Positions 1 through 7,100 of a stretch of 7,403 nt of DNA are shown piece by piece. The position numbers and the translations under genes are program-made. The stretch spans positions 1-7,403 of the forward strand of contig JASHYS010000018.1 of NCBI GenBank assembly GCA_030042915.1, in the 5' to 3' direction. This DNA is from Acidobacteriaceae bacterium. Its GTDB lineage: Bacteria; Acidobacteriota; Terriglobia; Terriglobales; Acidobacteriaceae. Positions within the stretch are counted from its first letter, which is position 1. Each line of letters opens with the position of its first letter. The notes under the pieces were generated by a model. The model saw only the letters and a list, made by a program, of their open reading frames with translations, did not search any database and was not told where the DNA came from.

Positions 1-209
1 GTGACGGTAGCTGCGTACGCAACCACTGCGTAGTTCCGAGAGCGACGGGACTTTGAGGAGGGGGCCATGGGTCTTCTCCTGGCTACTCCGTAGCATGGTT
101 GGAGATTGACGACTGATCATAGCACGCAGAAGGCGCTAAGCGTGAAGCGACGATTTAGAGCGCGCAGCGCGCTGTGGATCGGCAAAATGCGCCGCAAAAT
201 AATGGCGAC
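1..209. other. Gene-free left edge with small inverted repeats
   Basis: No reading frame here looks like protein. What can be seen is a set of short dyads: a perfect 10-base palindrome TGCGTACGCA at 12-21, an inverted repeat GCTAC-tcc-GTAGC at 82-94, and a 15-base odd palindrome AGCGCGC-A-GCGCGCT at 159-173. The motif GCGTAG or CCGTAG recurs around 28-33 and 89-93. These may be remnants of dispersed repeats or RNA hairpins from an upstream transcript. None has the T-run of an intrinsic terminator. Nothing else is identifiable. Confidence 0.4.
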
Positions 210-353
210 GGGTGCCCCATCCTAAACGCGTAGCTTGCGTTTAGGGTGGGAGACCAATTCAGCACGACGAGCTGGAAGCTGGGGTGCCCCATCCTAAACG
301 CGTAGTTTGCGTTTAGGGTGGGAGACCAATTCAGCATGACGGGCTGAAAGCTG
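210..353. repeat. Two tandem copies of a 72-bp hairpin-bearing repeat
   Basis: Copy 1 is 210-281 and copy 2 is 282-353. They are directly adjacent and differ at only four positions that I can count. Each copy contains an imperfect inverted repeat with 14-base arms: CCCATCCTAAACGC at 216-229 against GCGTTTAGGGTGGG at 237-250, and the same arms at 288-301 and 309-322. Seven-base loops separate the arms, and a single mismatch could be a G-U pair in RNA. The arrangement resembles REP-type dispersed intergenic elements, and from memory similar GGTGCCCCATCC/GGGTGGGA hairpins are common in Acidobacteriota. The element lies immediately downstream of the minus-strand glycosyltransferase, so the hairpins could protect or delimit its mRNA 3' end. 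No U-tract follows, so it is not a standard intrinsic terminator. Confidence 0.8.
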
Positions 354-366
354 GAAGCTAGAAGCT
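343..366. repeat. 7-bp GCTGRAA tandem microrepeat
   Basis: Units GCTGAAA, GCTGGAA, GCTAGAA and a partial GCT run end to end from 343 to 366. They stop four bases before the glycosyltransferase stop codon, and the first unit overlaps the tail of the second 72-bp repeat. The first 72-bp copy also ends in GCTGGAAGCT. The run is probably a slippage product of the larger repeat's edge. No function is evident. Confidence 0.5.
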
Positions 367-369
367 GCT

Positions 370-2358
370 TTACTTGAGCGGCCGATCCGTCCATAGCGTC
401 TTGTCGGCAAGCGTCTGCACCGGGTAGAGCCGCCCGGCGAGCGCATGCTCCACCTTGTCGCGATCCGGATCCTCGGCAAAGATCCACTTGCGTTCGCCCA
501 CGCCCCAAATCGCCGCCAGCTTCCGGTCGTTCAGGAAAATGTCGGGCGCATCGGGATAGCACGATCCCCACAGCAGCGTCGTGCCTTGGCCGTTCTGCCC
601 GCAACGCGGCAGCACCAGCAGCGCCGGCCGATGATGAAAGAATGCCTGCGTGTAGAAAATCACCGACGAACCTGACGACTGCTCCCCGTAAATAATGAAC
701 GTGTCGTTGCGCGTTCCGTCCTTCATGATGGTGTCGGCCATTGGCTTCGAGCTCAGCATGGGCTCAAAGCGCACAAACGCAATCTGCGCCGCCACAAAGA
801 ACACCGTCATCGTCAGCGCCACGCTCACCGTCGCCGCCAGATGTTTCTTCTTCAGCCGCAGCACCCACGCCGCCAGCGGTCCGATCAGCAGCGTAATCGC
901 CGCCATCACCGCCGGCAGCCGCAGCGCTGCAAACGATTCGCCCGTCAAGTCGAACAGGTGCGACATCGACAGCGTGTAGTCGCCCACTCCGCGATGCGCC
1001 AGCAGCGATCCCACGTCTGCCACATACGGCAAATGGCGCGAAGTCCACAAGCCCCAGCCCAGCGCCGTGGCGGCGAGCAACCCGATGGCGGCAAACACCG
1101 TCTGCCCGCCGGTCAGCCAAGCCGTCTTCACCGCCGCTCCGCCGCCTTCTGCGCCGCGCCCCTCCTCCGTCTCTGCCATCACGCCCGCAATCAGCATCAG
1201 CAGCGGCGCCCACACCGGAAACGTGTAGTACTCCTGGTTGGTCGAGATCGAAAAAAACACCAGCGTCCAGGCCGCAAACAGGCTCAGCAGCCAGATGCTC
1301 CGCGCGCGGAACTTCACCCGCTGCACGAACGTGCCCACGTCCTCGCGCATCGCGTGGTCAAGGTAAAAGCCCACCGTGTCACCGGCATCGTGGCGCAAAT
1401 GCTTCAGCCAGCTTCGCCGCGTCTTCCACGCCGCTGCCGCAGCAGCACCCAAAAACAGGCTCCATGGAAAAATCCACACCAGGTGCGCCAGCCAATAGAG
1501 CCACCCCGGCATCTTGTTGTAGTCGTCCGGATAGCGAAGGTGGAAGAACCGCAACACGTGCTCGTTGATGAAATAGAAGTAGAAAAATCCGTGAACGTTG
1601 CCGATCGTAGGATGATTCCCCACCGGGTGTCCCTGGTCGTGATTGATGATGCCGCACAGAATGTGCCATGGCGCCGCAATCGCCAGGAAGAGCAACACCC
1701 CCGTCACCGGCCGCAGATCTTTCCATCTTCGCCACTGCCCCGTCAACAGTAGATACGGAATGGCTGCGCCCGCAAAAAACACCGGTGCAATCAACCCCTT
1801 CGTCAGCAGCGCCAGCGCCACGCTCGCCCACGACCAGTAAATCCACGCCGGTCGCCGATCCTCAAGCCCCACAATCAGCCCATACAGCGCCAGCAACATG
1901 AAAAAAGCCAGGATTGACTCGGGAATGATGAAACGCGTAAACAGAAAGCATCCCACTGAGGTCAGCACGCCCAGCCCGGCATACAATCCGGCGGGTTCAC
2001 CCCACACGCGGCGCGTCCACAGCCATGCCAGCCACGTCAGCCCCAGCATGGCCAGCGCATTCGGAAGGTGCGTGGCAAACGTGTTCTCGCCGAAGATGCG
2101 GTACATCCCCGCCACCGCCCAGTACGGCAACGGCGGCTTCTCAATATAGCGGATGCCGTTGATCTTTGACGTGATCAGGTCGCCCGTTTCCGCCATGTGC
2201 TGCGCGGCCTGGGCGTGCGCTGCGTCTACGTCGTCCATAAGCGGCGGCGAGAATAAGGTTGCAAAGTAAATGGTCGTCCACACCGCCGCCAACAGCAGCC
2301 ACACCGTCCGCGCCGGCAGACTTCCAGCGCCCACCGCAACCCGCCATTCCGCACGCAC
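370..2358 (-). CDS. ArnT/PMT-type integral-membrane glycosyltransferase
   Basis: This 662-aa membrane protein resembles the ArnT/GT83 and PMT/GT39 class of GT-C glycosyltransferases. That class moves a sugar from a polyprenyl-phosphate donor to lipid A, protein or another envelope acceptor on the outer face of the inner membrane. A first helix (about residues 18-36) is followed by a loop with the acidic motif PPLMDDVDAAH (D42/D43), where the family keeps its catalytic Asp. EKPPLPYW (K74) follows and matches the conserved KPP of ArnT. TRFIIPESILAFF then corresponds to the family's second conserved loop. Many hydrophobic helices come next, then a soluble, probably periplasmic, tail of about 130 residues. 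I chose GTG at 2358 because AGGAG lies 7 bases upstream and the first helix then starts near the N-terminus. ATG at 2424 adds 22 residues but has no clear ribosome site, and the open frame reaches GTG at 2547. The acceptor is unknown, so no symbol is given. Confidence 0.88.
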   Translation of the reverse strand: MRAEWRVAVGAGSLPARTVWLLLAAVWTTIYFATLFSPPLMDDVDAAHAQAAQHMAETGDLITSKINGIRYIEKPPLPYWAVAGMYRIFGENTFATHLPNALAMLGLTWLAWLWTRRVWGEPAGLYAGLGVLTSVGCFLFTRFIIPESILAFFMLLALYGLIVGLEDRRPAWIYWSWASVALALLTKGLIAPVFFAGAAIPYLLLTGQWRRWKDLRPVTGVLLFLAIAAPWHILCGIINHDQGHPVGNHPTIGNVHGFFYFYFINEHVLRFFHLRYPDDYNKMPGWLYWLAHLVWIFPWSLFLGAAAAAAWKTRRSWLKHLRHDAGDTVGFYLDHAMREDVGTFVQRVKFRARSIWLLSLFAAWTLVFFSISTNQEYYTFPVWAPLLMLIAGVMAETEEGRGAEGGGAAVKTAWLTGGQTVFAAIGLLAATALGWGLWTSRHLPYVADVGSLLAHRGVGDYTLSMSHLFDLTGESFAALRLPAVMAAITLLIGPLAAWVLRLKKKHLAATVSVALTMTVFFVAAQIAFVRFEPMLSSKPMADTIMKDGTRNDTFIIYGEQSSGSSVIFYTQAFFHHRPALLVLPRCGQNGQGTTLLWGSCYPDAPDIFLNDRKLAAIWGVGERKWIFAEDPDRDKVEHALAGRLYPVQTLADKTLWTDRPLK

Positions 2359-2365
2359 TGCGCCT

Positions 2366-2370
2366 CTCCT
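2366..2370 (-). promoter_or_regulatory. Shine-Dalgarno AGGAG for the glycosyltransferase
   Basis: Read on the minus strand, AGGAG at 2370-2366 precedes GTG at 2358 by seven bases, which is near-ideal spacing. The in-frame ATG codons at 2424, 2409, 2397 and 2382 have weak or badly spaced purine tracts. This site therefore decides the start. Confidence 0.55.
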
Positions 2371-2431
2371 CAACCCGTTCATCCTGCCGGCGCTCATGTC
2401 TGCTTTCATCGTGATTTCGGCCATCAAATCC

Positions 2432-2440
2432 AGAATACCA
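2432..2440 (-). promoter_or_regulatory. Possible extended -10 element for the glycosyltransferase
   Basis: On the minus strand TGGTATTCT (2440-2432) fits an extended -10 of the form TG-N-TATNNT, with four of six hexamer bases matching. No -35 is convincing. Transcription would begin near 2425, at or next to ATG 2424, which would favour the GTG start at 2358. This is a weak call. Confidence 0.2.
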
Positions 2441-2574
2441 GCCGCATCTTTGCTCCGTTTCACACCACAAAGTCTCCGTTGCGGCCGTCTGAATTCGCCG
2501 GCCCCTCGCCCATCGCGGTTTTCAAGTGCCGCTGGTGCAGCGCTCACCCCGTAATTCCCAACCCATGAACTCCT

Positions 2575-2602
2575 TTGCCACAGTGCGGACGAGTGCTATA
2601 TT
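2575..2602 (+). promoter_or_regulatory. Sigma70-type promoter of the SIR2/TIR-STAND operon
   Basis: TTGCCA (2575-2580, five of six matches to TTGACA) and TATATT (2597-2602, five of six matches to TATAAT) are separated by 16 bases. In a GC-rich background a paired match this good is uncommon. Initiation would fall near 2608-2610, giving a leader of about 140 bases before ATG 2750. It faces the SIR2/TIR gene and no other promoter of this quality is seen upstream of it. Confidence 0.6.
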
Positions 2603-2707
2603 GATGATCGTCCCCCGCAGCGCGCAGCAAACTTCATCAATTGGAAATAACTCTGAAACCGGCCCGCGCAAGGGGTTGTTGTCCCGGGGTCGTACTCCCG
2701 AGCTTCA

Positions 2708-2728
2708 ACTCGTTCGCGCGGCGCGAGT
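2708..2728 (+). promoter_or_regulatory. GC-rich dyad in the leader near the ribosome site
   Basis: ACTCG at 2708-2712 pairs with CGAGT at 2724-2728, and CGC at 2715-2717 with GCG at 2721-2723, leaving a two-base bulge. A nested perfect dyad TCGCGC-G-GCGCGA occupies 2714-2726. It ends ten bases before the Shine-Dalgarno. It could modulate translation of the operon or be an operator, but GC-rich DNA makes such dyads by chance. Confidence 0.25.
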
Positions 2729-2737
2729 CTCGAAATT

Positions 2738-2743
2738 GAGGGA
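2738..2743 (+). promoter_or_regulatory. Shine-Dalgarno GAGGGA for the SIR2/TIR gene
   Basis: GAGGGA sits six bases before ATG 2750. This supports 2750 over the in-frame ATGs at 2792 and 2798. An out-of-frame ATG at 2743 overlaps the site and is not used in the model. Confidence 0.55.
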
Positions 2744-2749
2744 TGGTGC

Positions 2750-4147
2750 ATGAGCGGACCGCTCCCAGTTCAACTCAGCGCTCCTGGTTCAATGGAGATG
2801 AACGAGCGCGAATGGGAAAAGCTGGTCAACCTCATTCTGGGCGGCTACGTGATTCCGGTGCTGGGGCCCGAATTGCTGATAGCGCCGGACGAAAACGGCC
2901 AGCCGGCGCCTCTCTATGAAACCTGGGCTGCAATGCTGGCGGCGCAGACCCAGATTGTTCGCCCCCAAGGCGCACGCCGCTGGACGATCTACGATGTCGC
3001 CAACCTGCTCAGCCAGCGAGAGAATGCGGGCGAACTCGCGTACGACATCGACGACGTGGTGCGCCGGCGCCCCTGGCCCGTCCCCGATTCGCTCCAAAAG
3101 CTCGCCGGTATTCTCGATTTCTCGCTTTACATCACCACCACTATCGACCACCTCATGTTCCACGCCTTGTCGCAGGCGCGCCCGGGCATTGACGTGGAGC
3201 AAATCAAGTTCACGCCGCGGGGGGTTAAGAGCGCAGTCGATCTGCCCAACCGCTTTCTTCACGACCCCATTCCCGGCGTGTATTACCTCTTCGGAGCTTC
3301 CAGCCCCTCCGACGGAACCTTCGCCAAGACTGAAGACGATCTGATCGAGTACAGTTGGTCGTTACTCGACCCGCAATACGCGCCCGAGAATCTTTACGAT
3401 CACCTGCAGCGAAAGACCGTGCTGCTCCTGGGCTGCAACATGCCCGACTGGCTGGGAAGGTTCTTCATCCACGCCATCAATGGGCGCCGCTATCCCGAAA
3501 CCATCAATATGTATTACGTCAGCCAGTACTGCGAGCCGGGACTGGTCGAGTACCTGAACCGCCGCCGGGCAAAGGTCATCACTTCCATTTCGCCGGTTGA
3601 CTTTGCTGAGCAGCTCTACACGCTGTGGCAGGCTCGCGGCCCGCGCCATCCGGCCGATGCATCGGCCGGCCCCACAGGCCCTGCTCCCCAATTCAAATCC
3701 GGAGCGGTCTTCTTGAGCTACGCCAGTGAGGATCGCGCCGCAGTCCGCTCCATCCGCGCGCAGTTGGAAGAGAAAAATATCGACACCTGGATGGACGAGC
3801 GCGAGCTTCCTGCCGATCCCGGCAACGAATACCTGCAGACCATCCGCGAGAACATCCACAAAGCGGCGTTTTTTGTGCCGATCATTTCGCGGGCGCTCGA
3901 TCGCTCCGGCTCATCGCCGCGCTTCTTGTGGAGGGAATGGCACGAGGCTGAGGATGCGGCCATGGAAAGGCGCAAGGAAGATCGCTATCTTCAGCCGCTG
4001 GTCATTGACGACACGCCCTCGGGAGCAACATTCGTGCATCGTCCTTACAGCGATGTGCAGTGGACGCGCCTGCGCGACGGCCGCGTTCCGCCCGAGTTCA
4101 TCGAAGCCCTCAGCCGCGGCATCCGCAATTTCCGGAGGCCGCGATGA
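2750..4147 (+). CDS. SIR2-like/TIR fusion protein, probable NAD+-hydrolysing effector
   Basis: This is a 465-aa soluble protein with two domains. Residues about 25-295 look like a SIR2-like Rossmann fold: VIPVLGPELL (34-43) sits where SIR2 has its GAG loop, ITTTID (128-133) where it has TxNxD, YYLFG (178-182) where it has the catalytic HG, and LLLGCNMPDW (225-234) is the later FIGY/D-type strand. The canonical Asn and His are Thr131 and Phe181, so sirtuin-type catalysis is doubtful. A Pro/Ala/Gly-rich linker (about 296-316) leads to a TIR domain at about 317-430. The TIR domain has FLSYASEDR (321-329), a BB-loop region WMDERELPADPG (347-358) and LWREW (393-397); Glu396 is the best candidate for the NADase glutamate. 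TIR domains of bacterial defence proteins cleave NAD+ or make cyclic-ADP-ribose signals. Its stop overlaps the start of the STAND gene by ATGA, so the two are likely coupled and functionally paired. The domain calls are firm for TIR and good for SIR2-like; the defence role is inferred. Confidence 0.85.
   Translation: MSGPLPVQLSAPGSMEMNEREWEKLVNLILGGYVIPVLGPELLIAPDENGQPAPLYETWAAMLAAQTQIVRPQGARRWTIYDVANLLSQRENAGELAYDIDDVVRRRPWPVPDSLQKLAGILDFSLYITTTIDHLMFHALSQARPGIDVEQIKFTPRGVKSAVDLPNRFLHDPIPGVYYLFGASSPSDGTFAKTEDDLIEYSWSLLDPQYAPENLYDHLQRKTVLLLGCNMPDWLGRFFIHAINGRRYPETINMYYVSQYCEPGLVEYLNRRRAKVITSISPVDFAEQLYTLWQARGPRHPADASAGPTGPAPQFKSGAVFLSYASEDRAAVRSIRAQLEEKNIDTWMDERELPADPGNEYLQTIRENIHKAAFFVPIISRALDRSGSSPRFLWREWHEAEDAAMERRKEDRYLQPLVIDDTPSGATFVHRPYSDVQWTRLRDGRVPPEFIEALSRGIRNFRRPR
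4134..4147 (+). promoter_or_regulatory. Shine-Dalgarno GGAGG and ATGA stop-start overlap
   Basis: GGAGG at 4134-4138 lies five bases before ATG 4144. That ATG shares four bases with the upstream TGA (4145-4147). This sets the STAND start at 4144 rather than the in-frame ATG 4060, which would overlap the SIR2/TIR gene by 88 bases. It also implies translational coupling and a fixed ratio of the two proteins. Confidence 0.85.
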
Positions 4148-7100
4148 GCACGGCCGCCCCTCCTCTCCCGCACACGCAGAATCCCTGGCCCGGACTCATC
4201 TCCTATACCGAGGAGCAGGCGCACCTGTTCTTCGGGCGCGAGGCAGAAACCGGGGAGCTGTTTCGACTCATCCAGCGCGACACGCTCACCGTCCTCTTCG
4301 GCCGCTCGGGCCTGGGAAAAACCTCTCTCTTGCGCGCCGGCGTATTTCCTCGCCTCCGCCGCGAAGGATTCTTCCCCGTGGTTTTGCGCCTCGACTATTC
4401 GCCGCAGGCCTCTGCGCCCGTCGAACAAGTCAAGGCGCTTACCGAGGCTGCCGCGCGCGAGAGCGGAATCGATATCGAGAGCGCGCAGCCGGGACCGGCA
4501 GCGGAGACGCTTTGGGAGTATTTCCATCGCGTGCAATTTTGGGGACCGCGCAACGACAGGCTGATTCCTGTGCTGGTCTTCGATCAGTTTGAAGAAATCT
4601 TCACCCATGACAGCAATCGCCAGGCAAACTCCGAGCTTCTCGCGCAGTTGGCCGACCTTGCTGAAAACCGCATTCCCGAGGCCGTGCGTCAAAGCGCAGA
4701 AGCATCTCCTCAACGGCAGGTGCTTGAGGCCGGAGCCCCCGACTACAAGATCGTCCTTTCGCTGCGCGAAGATTTTGTGTGGCGGCTCGATACCCTGCGG
4801 CCCATTCTCCCCGCCGTCATGCGCAACCGCTTCGCGCTGGGCCCGCTCGACGCTGCACACGGGCTGTTGATCGTGCGCAACGCCGGTAAACAGTGGGTTA
4901 CTGATGAAGTGGCGCGCGACATCATCGCGGCCGTCATCTCCAGCCGCCGCGGCGAAGGCCCAGACAGAGCCGCCGACGAGGTCGAGCCGGCCTATCTCAA
5001 CGTGATGTGCAACGAGCTTTTCGAGCGCATGGCCGCCGCCGGCCAGACGCAGATTACCCGCCAGCTCGTCGCCTCTGAGAAAGGAGAAATCCTCGAGTCG
5101 CTCTACGATGGCAGCTTCAGGGGACTCAGTGATTCCGTGCGCCGCTTTGTCGAGGAACACCTGGTTACGCCGGCGGGATTTCGAGCCACTTTGCCCGTCG
5201 ACGAAGCGCACCGTGAGAACGTCTCCGACGCCGATCTGCAAACACTCGTCGACCGCCACTTGCTCCGATTCGAAGACCGCCTCGGCACGCGTCACGTGGA
5301 GCTGGCGCACGATCTGCTCACTGAACTGGTGCTGAAACGGCGGGAACAACGCGAGCGCGCACTGCTGCAGCACAAGCTCCGCGTGGCAAGAATCAGAACG
5401 GCCCTCGTGGCGGCCGCGGCATTGCTCCTCACGGGGCTGGCGGCCTTCTATTGGCTTGCCTACATGCATCAGACCACTTCGTACTATGCCAACTTGAACC
5501 GGAAGTACGGCTCGTATGAGGTCATTGGGCGCCTGTCCAGGGACGAGGTGAGCCATCGCTCCCAGTCGCTGCGCGTCTACCGCAAAGGTTTTCGCGGAGA
5601 GATAACGGCCGTCGAAGCGGTCAATGGTTACGACCATCTCATCATGGACTCGCAGCTCGACGCCTCGATCCTCTTTCCCACCAACGGTCAGAACGGCCAA
5701 TTCTGCCGGCTTGAGTTCACCTACGACGAAAAGGGCCAGATTATCCACGAGGTGGCGCTCGATGAACAGCACCGCATGGTCTTTGCTCTCAACTACGCCC
5801 CCACCGAGGCTGAGCCTTTGCACAACGTCCGCCGTGCTTCGGTGGTCGCGGCCGATGGCGCCACCGTCGCTTCCAGTTTCGACATTCAATACAGCTCGGA
5901 TGGATACCCGAGTGAGATCCGGTATCTGACCCCGGTGTGGCCGCAGACCAATTTTGGAGCCACCATCATCGAATTGAAGTATTCGAAAACCGGTCCTGCC
6001 GACGTGCTGTTTCTGAATGCGTACAGAAATGCCATCGCCGGAAGTGGCGCCTTCGCAGGCTATCTCTACATCAGGGATGCACGCGGTGATCCAACCGAAG
6101 TGATCTCTCACGATCTCAACGGCAGGCCTGTGCCTCTTCCTGACGGAGAGCCCCCCATTGCTCGCATCCAAATTGACAAATGGGGCAACCCTACCGAACT
6201 GAGCTATTTTGATGCCGCAGGCAACGCCGCCACATGGCAAGCCGCCGGTTTTCAGAAACAGGTTTCAAAACTGGATGATCACGGCTTGGCCATGGAGAGA
6301 CGCTTCTTCAGCACCGATGGGATGGCGGTCGCGGAGAGAAATACGGGCTGCTACGTCGCCGTCGCCGAGTACGACCAGAACGGTATTCAAACCGTAAAGG
6401 GCTGTCTGAATGCTCAGGGCGCGGCGATGAATCAACTGGATACGGGGTACGAGAAGACGACCGTTCAATACGATTTGTCCGGGCGAATGACTGGGATGCG
6501 GTATTACAATCGCGACGGCCAACCGGCCGCTGACCAGTTGACGCGCAGCCAGCAAGCCGCCAAGCAGATCTTTTCTACGGTGTTCCCTCCCAAGCCCGAA
6601 CCGGCCAACTATCTTGGCTGCTACGGCTGGCTCTGGGGCTACGATCGTTACTTCACTCTCACGCTTTCAGTCTGCCTCGACGGCAACGGCAATGCGTACA
6701 GCCTCGACCAGCTGGCCGAACTCGCGGACGATTTGCATGATTACGCGTTTGATTTCGACCGAGCATTCGAGCTGCAGCAACAACTGGTCAATCAGGACCC
6801 CGACCCGCTTGCTCGCCTTGACCTGGAGGAGTCCGCACTGAGCGCAAATCACTTCGACGTTTGCGAGGCGCAAGCCGCAGCCCTCAAGGATGTAGATCTC
6901 CGCCCCCTTGATTCGGTTCTTCGCCAGGCCGATCTTCTGGCATGCCAGTTTGCGAGCGGCAACAAAGCGGCCGCGCGCACTACCGCCGCATCGCTCACCG
7001 GCCTCTTGGGGCTGGTAAAGCTGCCGCAGCCGCCACCGGTGCCGGCGGCCGTGCCCATCGTGCCGTCTACGAAAACGGCCTCGCCGCAATCGACGTCGCC

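Larger units (their letters stand above)
2425..2749. other. Divergent intergenic region
   Basis: This stretch of about 325 bases separates the leftward glycosyltransferase from the rightward SIR2/TIR-STAND genes. It holds a good rightward promoter (2575-2602), a weak leftward extended -10 (2432-2440), an untranslated leader of about 140 bases for the rightward operon, and a GC-rich dyad at 2708-2728. A 75-codon GTG-started frame from 2526 crosses the promoter and looks spurious. I see no tRNA, known riboswitch or operator in it. Confidence 0.5.

Noticed and set aside
210..353. CRISPR array
   Set aside because: There are only two copies, they abut with no spacers, and no cas gene is present.
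282..353. Intrinsic terminator of the glycosyltransferase
   Set aside because: Read on the minus strand the hairpin is stable, but GCACCCC follows it instead of a U-run.
155..604. 149-codon minus-strand frame across the 72-bp repeats
   Set aside because: It translates the tandem repeat and the end of the glycosyltransferase in another frame. The repeated peptide reflects the DNA duplication.
841..1752. 303-codon plus-strand frame rich in Gln, Arg and His
   Set aside because: It is the antisense shadow of the hydrophobic helices of the glycosyltransferase.
2526..2753. 75-codon GTG-started plus-strand frame ending on the SIR2/TIR start codon
   Set aside because: The good promoter at 2575-2602 lies inside it, it has no ribosome site, and its composition is not protein-like. 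The ATGA contact looks accidental.
4060..4143. Longer N-terminus for the STAND protein from ATG 4060
   Set aside because: It would overlap the TIR coding region by 88 bases and has no good ribosome site, while GGAGG precedes ATG 4144 by five bases and the family's opening motif follows shortly after.
4045..6240. 731-codon open frame on the minus strand, antisense to the STAND gene
   Set aside because: Its sequence shows no domain or membrane pattern, and it lies opposite a gene with clear Walker motifs. Long antisense frames are common opposite GC-rich genes.
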